The notes under the pieces: generated by a model
Told to the model about the DNA's origin: nothing
The model's input: only the letters and a program-made list of their open reading frames with translations
The model's database searches: none
Assembly: GCA_006176705.1 (NCBI GenBank)
Contig: QRFJ01003311.1
Coordinates: 186,001 to 250,000 of the forward strand
Origin: Cocos nucifera
Taxonomy: Eukaryota; Streptophyta; Magnoliopsida; Arecales; Arecaceae
Reading direction: 5' to 3'
Length of the DNA stretch: 64,000 nt
Shown: positions 24,357-35,146 of the stretch, piece after piece
How positions within the stretch are numbered: the stretch's first letter is position 1
How the letters are laid out: each line of letters opens with the position of its first letter
Program-made: the position numbers and the translations under genes

Positions 24357-24583
24357 ATGGCTACTATCCTGTCTCTTCGGTCATTGTTGAACAATGACAA
24401 ACTCATGAGATCCAATTTCGATAGCTGGTATCGAAAGTTGAAGATTGTCCTAGAGCATGAATGAATCTTATATGTATTGATTGATTCGACACCTGAGGAG
24501 CCAGCCCCAAATGCTATTAAGGCGATTAGAGATACTTACCAGAAGTGGCTCAATGACCGCACCACCATTCGGTGCATAATGCT
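24357..24583 (+). pseudogene. gag: A gag, first part
   Basis: The ATG at 24357 opens a frame MATILSLRSLLNNDKL that aligns from its first residue with B gag. The frame contains SWYRKLKIVLEHE followed by an in-frame TGA at 24462, at a position where B has tryptophan. It then continues through QKWLNDRTTIRCIML to the insertion point of Sirevirus D. The gene resumes at 43959, so three faults (stop, insertion and later stops) block it. Confidence 0.85.
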
Positions 24584-25941
24584 TGTTGCCCAGATAGACA
24601 ACCCAAGAGGGGGGGGTGAATTGGATTTTCAAAATTTTAAAGCAGATATGTGCAATGATATATGATTAAATCCTAAATGAATCAAATGTGAGAGCAAATA
24701 GAAGATACAATTAAGAACACACATATAAACAAGAGAATTTTATAGTGGTTCGGTGCTCTCCCAGCACCTACATCCACTCTCCAAGCAAATTCTTAAAAAT
24801 TTTACTATAATCCCATAAGATTATAGTCGGATAGTTTTTCTAGGCTTACTATCCAAAAATTTAATTAGTTTTTTTCTAGGATCATCAACCACAACCCTTA
24901 CAAGAATCAGACAAACCAATCTAAAGAAACAGGAGGGAGAAACACTCCAAAATCCAAGTTTTAGCTTCTGCTGAAACCAAGTACACAAAAAGAGAAAAAG
25001 AAGTTTTACAACTCAAAATGCCCCTTTGAATGAGTAGAAAAGTTGTCTTTGCAATTTGTTGAAAGCCTCTTTGAATACGTGGAGTTAATGCACTTGAGGA
25101 TTCTTCAAAGCTTGAGAGAATTGATTGATTGGGGATTGGGTATTCATTCAAGAACAGAGCATGCTTTTTTTCTCTTATTTTTCTCTTCTTAATCACAAAT
25201 AAGCCTTCTTCCTTTTATATCTATAGTATTCCCACTCTTTCGATGATGATTGGAGCTCAGAAAAAGTTAAATCCGACCATTGAAGAGCAGCAACTAGCTG
25301 TTGGGATCGAAAAATCCAATCTGGAATGTCCCATCAAAAGATTATCATCGAGTATCGAGACCTCTTGGTTTGTCTCGAGACATCTCGCCAGGTTACGAGG
25401 TCTCTCAGATTGATCAGGAGAGCTCTCACTTTTAGTCACATGAGAAATTAGCTTTCTAAAAAAAAATGGCTCATCTGAGATCGAGACGTCTCAGTTCTGA
25501 ACAAGACATCTCATTGGAACCACGAGACCTCTCAAGAATCCTATGAGACCTCTCACTCATAGAGCACAGAAACTAGGTTTCTATCATCTGAGATTGAGAT
25601 GTCTTGATTCTGAATAAGACATCTCACTAGAACCGCAAGACCTCTCGAGAATCCCACGAAACCTCTCGAAATCGTGCCAGATAGTATTTGGGGCAAGCCA
25701 GTCCATTTAAGAGCTCTCGAAAAAAATCCGAGATGTCTCGAAGACTACTCCAAGGAAATTTTGAAAAAAATTTTGCACCAATCAAGGAGATTTGATTTTT
25801 ATTTGATTTTCACTTTATGTCTTTCTTGTTTTGGTCAAAGAGCTCTCTTTCTTCTAACATTGGAATACTTAAAATAAAATATATTAGTAATCATTTGCTT
25901 TAATGTTTGGTCATCATCAAAATCACTTAGGGGGTTCAATA
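24584..25941 (-). repeat. D 3' LTR
   Basis: The 1358-bp LTR matches 32388-33441 joined to 43654-43958. On the minus strand a TATAAAAGG box lies at 25211-25219; the other LTR has it at 33013-33021. The inner half is packed with GAGAC/GTCTC palindromic words (25357-25740). Confidence 0.9.
25357..25740. repeat. GAGAC/GTCTC palindrome cluster in D LTR
   Basis: About fourteen copies of a 10-base word close to GAGACNTCTC occur in under 400 bp. Exact palindromes include GAGAGCTCTC (25418-25427) and GAGACGTCTC (25483-25492); near copies include GAGACCTCTT (25357), GAGACATCTC (25377) and GAGGTCTCTC (25397). The same cluster is in the other LTR (from about 33155 and continuing at 43654). Palindrome-rich LTRs are reported for Sireviruses and thought to be regulatory. 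Confidence 0.75.
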
Positions 25942-25955
25942 ATCTCTCTCTTTTT
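25942..25955 (-). other. D polypurine tract
   Basis: In element sense AAAAAGAGAGAGAT, immediately before the 3' LTR start TATTGAAC. It is the expected plus-strand primer and it fixes the LTR edge independently of the TSD. Confidence 0.85.
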
Positions 25956-26374
25956 GATGGTGACAAAACATTAAGCAAGTCATAAAAGGAGTATAAGCAA
26001 TATGTATATCATGAACTGATGAATGCAAATTTTTTATGCTAAATCTATCCCTTAATGTATGCTCTCATGAAATGAATAGGATTTGAATAACATTTTTTTC
26101 ATTATGTATTTGTTCATTTCAATCATTTCATTTTCTAAAAGTTCTTTTTGTGTATGTTAGTTTGAATTGATTATACGTTTGTATCTTGGTTTGAATTAAT
26201 TGTACATTTGCATATTTCTCCTTAACATTTTGGTATTATTTCTCCTTTTTGTCAGCATCAAAATTCCAACAATGAGAGGATCATAAAAGACAAGAATATA
26301 AAAAGGATTGATTTCATTGCAAGATATAATTATACATAAATAGAGATATATGTTGGTTTACAAAAAAATGAATC
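25956..26374 (-). other. D 3' untranslated stretch
   Basis: About 420 bp of AT-rich sequence between the env-like ORF and the polypurine tract. It has two imperfect copies of a word near TTTGAATTGATTATACGTTTG (26162-26210). I see no gene in it. Confidence 0.5.
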
Positions 26375-27667
26375 TCATACCAATATACCTAAACCAAAAG
26401 TCAAAACTAAAGAGATACTAGACCTAGTCCTCATCAGAGAGGAACTCAATGATGGATTCAGAGGAAGATCTGGGTCTAGTAGAGGACAAGTGAGGAGTAG
26501 GTCTAGGAAAGATGATGGTCTAGAAGAAGATGATGGTTCAGAAGAGGATGAAGTCCGACTCAAAATCTACCACAAGATGAAAATAATGATTTCAGCCATG
26601 GTGCACTGAACAATGATGTTCTCTTCAAGTCTCGATGCAATTCTGGCATTCTCGGATAGGAGTAGTTCAATCTGAGCTGATGTCTTATGTTGCTCCAAAA
26701 TTTTCAGCCTTTGGGACAATCCACTAATTTGTTGGCTAAGCATTTCTGTCTGACCTTCAGTAGATATTCTTTGTTCTTCAATACTTACTAAGAGTTGATG
26801 CCTCACACTGGATAGTATATCCATAAATCTTTTAGATACTTTCTGAACCACTTCTTCTACCATCCTTTCAATTAAAAGATCTTGATCAAAAGCTGAGGGA
26901 GGTGCTAGTGCAGGACAAGGAGGCACCTGAGGAGAGTGTGGGGACCCAGGTGTAGTGAAAGAAGGTCCAGCAGCAAATGGTGATGGTGGAGGGGATGGAG
27001 ATCTGTGTTCTTTGGGCTCATTTGCAACATGTTCATCTGCCCTTGTCCATCTATCATCCTTTTTTATAAACTTCATTTGGTTTAATGTCCCTTCATTGAT
27101 GAAGTCTGTTTGAGCTAGCTTTTTTAAGTCTTCACCTCCTAGATTAACTTGAAATTTCTTGAAGATTAAGATGAAGATCATTCCATAGGATAAACAAGTC
27201 TTGCTTTTGCTGGCAATATCCTTCAATTATTGAAGCATGAGAGAGAAAAAGCTGATGGGAGTTTCAGTCACCATAAAGAATATGACACCTAGTTCTCTCT
27301 TTCCAACCCAATCATGTCTTCCTACCTTAAGAAAAACTATGTGACTGACTAAAGATTGTAGTAACCTCATCTCAACCAAGAGAAGATGTGAGACTAATTA
27401 TAGATTTTCATCAACATTCTTCCTTTCGAAGATGCACTTGAGAGCTTCAGTTTTGTCAAACAAGTTGAGATTGCTAATCCCTGCCCTAGGCACTTTCAGA
27501 AGCTGCCCTATTTTTGTCTTATCTAAGAAAATGTGCACTCCTTTCACAACGGACTCTATCTTCAACCCATGCTCAAAGCTAATGTTGTCAAAAAATTCTC
27601 TTATCAAGTTTGGATAACATTTACCTCTAGGATACACAGCTTTTTCCATCCTTGCTGCTAAATCCAA
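26375..27667 (-). pseudogene. D env-like ORF (Sirevirus third ORF)
   Basis: A separate reading frame downstream of pol, about 430 codons in one frame with three stops (near 27398, 27227 and 26567) and a frameshift near 27670; coding similarity extends upstream to about 27770. Order in the product: a folded N-terminal region with VKGVHIFLDKTKIGQLLKVP (the pattern of plant-specific retrotransposon proteins), a LSYGMIFILIFKKFQVNLGG segment, a proline-rich stretch (HRSPSPPPSP, about residues 175-215), a probable coiled coil (MLSQQISGLSQRLKILEQ), a serine-rich tail, and a final hydrophobic run ISLVLTFGLGILV that could be a membrane anchor. Position, proline-rich part, coiled coil and terminal hydrophobic segment match what is called the env-like protein of Sireviruses. 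Its real role is unknown, and this copy cannot be translated intact. Confidence 0.7.
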
Positions 27668-28289
27668 GACTCAATATGGAAGTGTTTCCGATCTAGGTAT
27701 TCGATGTCCACACAGCAGCCCATTGGAACAGTCCTAGTAGCAATGAAGAGATAAGCATGAGATGGAGTAAATGGAGATGATTGAGCCAAGTCTCACTATC
27801 ACTTAGCCCTAGCTTCAGTCGATGGCGTGATGGAAGGTCTTCGTGCGGCGAGGGATCTCTTCTTCGAAGCCACTGGGATTTAAGATTTGGAGGAAATGGA
27901 CAAGAGAAGGTGATTCAAAATATTTTTAAGGAGAGGAGGGGAATTTTGGAGAGTTTGGAGGAGAGGTCTCGGAAGAACGGAACAAATGAATAAAATAGGA
28001 GACCTCTTGAAGACAGATTAAAAAGAGAGCCCGCAGGAATCAAGAGCTCTTATCTTAAAGATGAGACATCTCAAAAATTTTGAGAGCTTTCGCATTTAGC
28101 ATGAGAGGTCTCAAAATCCAGTCGAGAGATCTCATGAATAACCTGAGACTTCTCGAGCTCAGGGGGAAGAAATCAGAATAGAGGGGAAATTTCAAGTCAT
28201 TTTTTTTAATTTTTTTAAGATGGGATTAGGGTGTTAAGGATGATGAAAGGTGATAAAAAATGATCTAATAAATTTAAGATTAAATATTT
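27668..28289 (-). other. D pol-to-env spacer with palindromes
   Basis: About 600 bp between the RNase H end and the env-like ORF. From 28003 to 28160 it carries the same palindromic words as the LTR: AAGAGCTCTT (28042-28051), GAGACATCTC (28063-28072), GAGAGGTCTC, GAGAGATCTC (28124-28133) and GAGACTTCTCGAGCTC. A plus-strand frame at 27781-27993 overlaps the coding debris and has no support. Confidence 0.6.
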
Positions 28290-30916
28290 TCAAAGTGGAT
28301 CACAAATACCAAGTTCATCCTGAATTTTTGAGAATCTATCTTCACTTAGAGGCTTCGTAAAAATGTCAGCTAGTTGATTTTTAGTTGAAACAAATTCAAG
28401 CACAATGTTATTATTTTGAAGATAATTTCTAATGAAATGATGTCTAATTTCAATGTATTTGGTTCTTGAATGTTGAATAGAATTTTTTGTCAAGTTTATG
28501 GTACCAGTGTTATCATATCTAATAGGTATTTTGTTTTGATTAATTCCAAAGTTTTCGAGTTGTTATTTGATCCAAAGTATTTGAGCACAGCAACTTCCCG
28601 CAGCAATATATTCGGCCTCGGCTGTTGACAGTGCTATAGAGTTTTGCTTTTTGCTATACCAAAAATCAGGTTCAACCCTAGAAATTGATAGGTGCCACTA
28701 GTACTCTTTCTATCAATTCTATATCCTCCATGGTCTGTATCAGTGTATCCAATCAATTCAATGGAAGATTGTTTTGAGTACCAAAGACCTAAGTTGTGTG
28801 TGTAGATCAAATATCTAAAAATTCTCTTAACATCTAGTAAGTATAATTCTTTAGGATTAGATTGAAATCTAGCACACATGCATTCACTAAATAATATATC
28901 AGGCCTACTTGCAATTAAGTAAAGTAGGAATCCTATCATACCTCTATAGAGCTTTTTATTCATATTCTTACCATTTTTATCTTTGTCAAGTTTGCATGAG
29001 GGGCTCATGGGTGTGCCAATCTCCTTTCCATTTTCCATGCCAAACTTCTTGAGCATTTCTTTGATATACTTTGTTTGGCTAATGAAAATGCCTTTCTTTG
29101 ATTGTTTGACTAGTAGTCCAAGAAAGAATTTAGTTCCTCCATCATGTTCATTTCAAATTCTCCCTGCTTCAACTTAGTAAACTCTTGATAAAGAATTTTA
29201 TCAGTAGCTTCGAATATGATGTCATCCATATATATTTGAACTATAAGAAGATCATTATTTTTCTTTTTCAAAAATAGTGTGGTGTCTACACTTTCTCTAA
29301 TAAAATTATTTTATAATAAAAATTTGCTTAATCCCTCATACCATGCTCTAAGTGCTTGTTTAAGTCCATAGAGTATTTTGTTTAACTTATATACATGATT
29401 GGGAAGTAAGTGATTTTCAAATCCAGATGGTTGTTCTACAAATACTTCTTCAGCAATATAACCATTCAAAAAGATACTTTTCACATTCATTTAAAATAAT
29501 TTAAATTTTATATAATAGGCAAAAATAAGTAACAATCTAATAGCCTCTAATCTTGTTACAAGTGCATATGTTTCATCAAAGTCAATTCCTTCTTCTTGAT
29601 TACATCCTTTAACAACTAATCTAGCTTTATTTTTTATAACATTACTATGTTCATCTAGTTTGTTTCTAAATACCCATTTTGTATTAATTATAGGATGATC
29701 TATGGGTCTGTTTACAAGAGTCCATACATTATTTCTTTCAAGTTGGTTTAGTTCATCTTGCATGGCTAGCATTCAATTAGAGTCTTGTTCAGCTTCTTTT
29801 ATGTTTTTAGGTTCTATTTGAGAAACAAATGCAAGGTAATCAAATGTATCCTTAAAAGAGGATCTAGTTCTTACCCCTTACGAAGGATCACCTAATATCA
29901 ATTCTCTTGGGTGATTGTGTGCACACCTCCACTCCTTAGATAGATCTCTATGATCATTAGATGCTTCATTCTCACCATCATTGCTTTGTTCCAAGATTGT
30001 TGTAAGTTTATCTTTGTCTTAAATGTTATTATCCTTCAAGTTTAGATCCTTCATTCCATCTTCGAGAATTCCTATATTACCATCAAAAATATCTTCTTTT
30101 CTCGAAGATTGATTGTTAGCTTCATCAAAGATAGCATGTATAGATTCTTCAACAATCAAAGAGTATTTGTTGAAGACTCTATATGCTTTGCTAGATGTAG
30201 AATATCCAAGGAATATACCCTCATCTGTCTTAGCATCAAATTTGTCTAGATTATCTTTATCATTGTTATGAATAAAATATTTACAATCAAAAATATAAAA
30301 ATAATTAATATTAGATCTTTTTCCTTTCCAAAGCTCATAAGGGGTCTTCTTTAAGATCGGGCGAATAGAAACTCTATTTAGGATGTTACATGCTATGTTA
30401 ATGGCTTCAGCCCAAAAGTATTTGGATAGATTTCATTCACACAATATGGTATGGGCCATATCAACTAATGTTCTATTCTTTCTTTCAACAACTCTATTTT
30501 GTTGAGGGATTCTAGATGCTGAAAAATTATATTCCATGCCATGTTCATTGTAAAATTCTTCAAAGTATTTATTTTCAAATTCTATGTCATGATCACTATG
30601 GACACATACCACAGAAGAGTTCTTTTCATTTGTTATTTTCTTGTAAAACTTTGAAAATATTAAAAATGCTTCATCTTTATGAGCTAAAAAATAGAGCCCA
30701 AGTGAAACGAGAATAATCATCAATAATTACTAGACCATACTTCTTTCCTCCTAGACTTGTGGTTCTAGTAGGTCCAAACAAATCCATGTGAATCAATTCA
30801 AGAGGCCTAGAAGTTGAAATCATATTTTTGGTTTTGAAACTCCCACTAATTTGTTTTTCAAATTGGCAAGCATCACAAACATGATCAACTTTCAAATTGG
30901 CAAGCATCACAAGCAA
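28290..30916 (-). pseudogene. pol: D pol: integrase core, reverse transcriptase, RNase H
   Basis: Copia-type pol with the N-terminal part missing. It opens with CDACQFEKQISGSFK, the end of the integrase zinc region, then HMDLFGPTRTTSLGGKKYG (about 30800) and DDYSRFTW. The frame shifts and continues with VHSDHDIEFENKYF and QNRVVERKNRTL (about 30490). Reverse transcriptase starts at 29772 (MLAMQDELNQLERNNVWTLV), continues with NTKWVFRNKLDE and NKARLVVKG, and has the active-site box QIYMDDIIF near 29235, intact though YMDD rather than YVDD. RNase H is at 29056-28634 (GYTDTDHGGY) and the frame ends at 28290 with ADIFTKPLSEDRFSKIQDEL. Several stops and shifts break it. Confidence 0.85.
30856..30912 (-). 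repeat. 23-bp direct duplication at pol deletion in D
   Basis: The same 23 bases (coding the residues CDACQFE) occur at 30856-30878 and 30890-30912. Between gag-proximal coding sequence and this point no protease and no HHCC-type integrase region can be found. The duplication therefore marks the join of a deletion of roughly 1 kb or more. Confidence 0.6.
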
Positions 30917-32327
30917 TGAAGAAATTTTTTAGAAACTTGATTTTATCTTTAGGTTTATATCCTAGTCTGACCTTATCATAAATTCCTCTTTGATTATTTA
31001 AAATCATTTGTAATTTTTCAAAACTATAAGTAAATTTATCAACTAAAGACTTTAATTTATCCAATTCATCCTTTAGGATTTTGTTTTCTTCTTTTAACTT
31101 ATTATGGCTACTAATTACCTCTTCCTTTTCTTTCAAGAGAGTTTGAGTCATTTTTTTAAGATTTCAATTTTTCGAGCTTATCTTTTTGAAATCTTTCATC
31201 AAGTCATAAAAAGCATCTTGAAGCTCATCAAAGGTAAAATCTGAATCAAGAGTGGAGGATACCTCATCATCTTATGCTATGAAACATAATTTTGCTTCAT
31301 TTTGATTTTCTTCTTCTGAGCTTGACTCATCTTTGTCACTCCAAGTTGCTAACATGGCTTTCTTTTTTGTTCTTTTTAGTTCCTTCTTTAATAGAGAACA
31401 TTCAGCCCTAAAATGTTTTGGCTTCTTGCATTCGTAGCAAGTGGGCTGATCCCTCTCTTTTTCTTTTTCTTTCTTCATGTTGGCTTCTCCTCTAATGAAG
31501 CTCCTCTTCTTAAATTCTTGTCTTCTTCTTTCCATAAATTTCTTGAATTTTTTGATCACCAGGACCATATCTTCATCATTTTCCTCACTAGTGGATAGAT
31601 CATCTTCTTCTTCATTAACCATGGATTTCAATGCTATTATTTTCTTCTTATTATTATCTTCCTCATTGTACCGACTCATGGCAAGCTCATGTGTCATCAA
31701 GGATCCAATGAGCTCTTCTAGAGGTAGTATGTTCAGATTCTTTACCTCCTAGATGGCTATTACTTTGGCTTCCCATGACCTAGGCAAAGATCTGAGGATC
31801 TTTCTCACCAATTCACCGTTAGTGTAAACTTTATCTAAGCTTTTTAAACTATTTATAATATCAGTGAATCTTATGTACATGCTAGAAATAGATTCAGTAG
31901 AGTCCATTTTAAATAACTCATATTGGTGAACTAGCATGTTAATTTTAATTTCTTTTACTTGATTTGTCCCTTCATGTGTGACCTCAAGTCTATCCCAAAT
32001 TTTTTTTACAGAATTGTAAGTAGAGATTCGATTAAACTCGTTTGCATCAAGGACACAATAGAGTATGTTCATTATCTTGGCATTTAATTGGCTAAGTTTC
32101 TTATCTATTTCATCCCAATCCTTCTTTGGCTTAGGAGAGGATGTGCCATTGACAATGACTGTGGATGTGTGTGGACCATTGATAATGACCCTCTATATGT
32201 TATAGTCAAGGGCTTGAATGAAAATGTGCATGCAAGCTTTCCAATAGGTATAGTTAGACCCATTGAAAAGAGGTGGTCTATTCTTGGATTGCCCTTCGAC
32301 AAGTGAACCTCCTAGTTGGGTTGACAT
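30917..32327 (-). pseudogene. gag: D gag and gag-pol linker
   Basis: The start at 32327 (MSTQLGGSLVEGQSK) lies about 60 bp after the LTR, so D has almost no leader, unlike A, B and E. The protein shows NRPPLFNGSNYTYWK, then DANEFNRISTYNSVKKIWDR and GELVRKILRSLPRSWEAK, the UBN2-type gag core of Sireviruses. A complete zinc knuckle CYECKKPKHFRAEC (CX2CX4HX4C) is at about 31445. Stops lie near 32180, 31749 and 31272. The frame goes on through a lysine- and glutamate-rich coiled-coil linker (SSHNKLKEENKILKDELDKL, about 31090) until the deletion join at 30912. Confidence 0.85.
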
Positions 32328-32373
32328 AATCTTTATCTCTAGTTGAAAAAATCAATAATTAGTAGAGAATCTT

Positions 32374-32385
32374 GCTCTGATATTA
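32374..32385 (-). other. D primer binding site (tRNA-Met type)
   Basis: In element sense TAATATCAGAGC, two bases from the LTR end CAACA. Two G-to-A changes separate it from TGGTATCAGAGC. Confidence 0.75.
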
Positions 32386-32387
32386 AT

Positions 32388-33441
32388 TGTTGCCCAGATA
32401 GACAACCCAAGAGAAGGGATGAATTAGATTTTAAAAAATTTAAAGTAGATATGTGTGGTGATAAATGATTAAATCCTAAGTAAATCAAATGTGAGAGCAA
32501 ATAGAAGACATAATCAAGAACACACACATAAACAAGAAAATTTTATAGTAGTTCGGTGCTCTCCCAACACCTACGTCCACTCCCCAAGCAAACTCTTAAA
32601 ACTTTTACTATAATTCTGTAAGATTATAGCTGGATAATTTTTTTAGGCTTACTATCCAAAAACTCAGTTGGGTTTTTTTAGGATCACCAATCACAACCCT
32701 TACAAGGATCAGACAAATCAATATGAAGAAATAGGGAGAAGAAACACCTCAAAACCTAAGTTTCAGCCCCTACTGAAATTAGGTACATGGAAAGAGGAAA
32801 AAAAATTTATAACTCAAAATGCCCCTTTGAATGAGCAGAAAAGTTATCCTTATAGTTTGTTGAAAGCCTCTTTGAACAAGTTGAGTTAATGCACTTGAGA
32901 ATTCTTCAAAGCATGAGAGAACTGATTGATCGAAGATTGGGTATTCATTCAAAAATAGAGCATACTTTTCTTTCTATCATTTTTCTCTTCTTAATCATAA
33001 ATAAGTCTTCTTCCTTTTATATCTACAGCATTCCTACTCTTCTGGTGATGATTGAAGCTCAAAAAAAATAAAATTCGATCATTGGAGAGCAGCAACTAAC
33101 CATTGGGATCGAAAAAATCTGATCTAGAATGCTCCATCAAAATGTTGTCGTCGAGTCTCGAGACCTCTCAATTTGTCTCGAGATATCTCGCTAGGTTATG
33201 AGACCTCTTGAATTGATCAGCAGAGCTCTCATCTTCAGTTGTAAGAGAAATCATCTTTCTCAAAAAAATGGCTCACTTCAGATCGAGATGTCTCGATTCT
33301 GAACGAGACGTCACTGAAACTGTGAGACCTCTTGAGAATTTTATGAGACCCCTCACTCTCAGAGTATAGAAATTGGGTTTCTATCATCTGAGACTGAGAC
33401 GTCTCGATTCTAAATAAGATATCTCATTAGAATCGTGAGAC
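32388..33441 (-). repeat. D 5' LTR, inner part
   Basis: Matches the 3' LTR from its start TGTTGCCCAGATAGACAACC (plus-strand view) up to the palindrome cluster. It is cut at 33441 by element E within a GAGAC word; the LTR resumes at 43654. Confidence 0.9.
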
Positions 33442-34764
33442 TATTAAATATATGTGCCCTAGAAGTCAGAATTAGCTGATATTTGTAATACACTTCTAGG
33501 GGCAAAATTATAATTTTGACTATAATCAATAAAATGGGTTATTTTCTATCACATATGTGTATTTAGTATCTATGATATATCCTTTGAGTTAATGATAATG
33601 ATAATTCATATTTTCAAGAGTTGAAAATTTAAGACATGAATAATCATTGTTAACTCATAAAATGCTCCCGACCATAGGATCACCATAAGGATGGTAATTG
33701 ATCCGGAAGATTGGTGTACAATCACTTTTCTTTAGTAGATGAGTCTTGAGTCTATGGTGTGGAGACATCGGAGTGAGAGTACAGGTACTCATTAGAGAAC
33801 AAGGGCACTGAGCGTGACCACCTCGAGTAGTCATTAGAAAGTCTACCTTCTCGTCAATGACTGACTCGATGCTGCAGTGGTGTGCCTGATTTTCTGACCT
33901 GAGGGGCATCGTAGTTCACCTTGAGGGTGTTATAGTTTGACTACACCATTACTCAGTCTCCTAGCCATATGGAACCCTGAGGTGTATGTTGGCTATAGCA
34001 TGTTCATTGTAGGAACTGGGTGGCATCAAGATGGAATCTATCTACCTCGGTAGTAGAGGAGCAGCCCTATGATAATCATGAGAATCAAGTCCAGAAGTCC
34101 ATGGCCATGGTAGAGTGAAATAATAGAAAGAGTTTCTATTTAGATTTTCACATCAGACTCGAATTGAATGATTACATCATATGACAGAAACTAGGGTTTG
34201 ACGAGTTTACCTTAACCCTAATCTGATTGGGGCTCAAGATAGAATGACTTAATCACACAGGTAGCTGCACCAAGAGGTTCGCATTCAGCTCTGATCGATT
34301 GCCACCATATACTGCTAGGTGTCATTGGTGGATTTTGGAAGCAATTAGAATGATTTAGATGATCGATCATTCTAGCTGTTCGAATCAGAAGAGTTCTGAT
34401 CCATCGAAAGGAGTTTCGATGATGTCGATGATAGAGATCATGACATATCCCATTACCATACAGAACTGAACCTAACTAGATCACACAAACAAGGGTTTGA
34501 ATCTGGTGATCATCAATTGAACTGATCCAGTTCAATTGATCTGAATGAGATTCAATTAGGTTCAAGAAAATCATGCTAGCACTCGATTGAACCTAATGTT
34601 CTTCTTTTACTATCATAAATAAGTTGTCCTGACTGAGCCAAAGAAGTTTGTGCTCAATCAGAGGCCTTCATATGGTCTAACTGGAGGTTGTCTAAGTTAG
34701 AAAAGGTTGTCTTATTTTGTAAGACATTACCTGCCATTTTTGGTCACCTGCCATTTCTTGTTCT

Positions 34765-34831
34765 TTGACTTTGGTCAAAAGTCTACCTTTGACTGGTCAA
34801 ATGTTGACCACTGATACTTTGACTTTTGACC
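34765..34831. promoter_or_regulatory. W-box cluster in E LTR
   Basis: Seven TTGAC(C/T) words in 67 bp, on both strands: 34765-34770, 34773-34778 (reverse), 34789-34794, 34795-34800 (reverse), 34804-34809, 34819-34824, 34826-34831. TTGACY is the core of the W-box bound by plant WRKY factors. Six copies remain in the 3' LTR (about 42697-42762). It lies some 310 bp upstream of the TATA box, a reasonable place for an enhancer. Confidence 0.6.
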
Positions 34832-35138
34832 ACATGTCATGCACCTATTGGAGAGCTGGTGGGGGCCTGTCCCCCTACCAGAACCTGGCAAGAAAGAGGG
34901 TGCACCCCACCCTTGGCGTGTGCCCAAGCTGGAGGCGCCTAGGAGTCCCTGTTGGACAGGGACTCCATCTTCTTTTTGGATTCCAATTAGAGTTCTCCTA
35001 AGAACCAACTTTGACTGGTCTTAGATGCCCTCTAAGGAGGAATCCAAGGGACTCTATTCCCACCAATCAGATTTAGATCTGATTTCACAAAGGGTTATGA
35101 TTGGTTGGGAAGAAGAGAAGTTGGATCACAGACAGTCT

Positions 35139-35146
35139 ATAAATAA
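35139..35146 (+). promoter_or_regulatory. TATA box of E LTR
   Basis: TATAAATA in the context AGTCTATAAATAAGACC is identical at 43070-43077 in the 3' LTR. Transcription would start near 35170, giving a leader of about 2.4 kb before gag. Confidence 0.65.

Noticed and set aside
25357..25740. The regular GAGAC words as a CRISPR-like array
   Set aside because: Words are 10 bases with irregular spacing, there are no spacers of constant length, and the context is a plant LTR.
33655..33909. An 84-codon minus-strand frame in the E 5' LTR, present again at 41603-41857
   Set aside because: Its presence in both places follows from the LTRs being copies. No domain, no promoter on that strand and no similarity known to me.
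34775..35024. Overlapping frames on both strands in the E LTR
   Set aside because: Overlap on both strands plus location in LTR sequence makes a gene unlikely.
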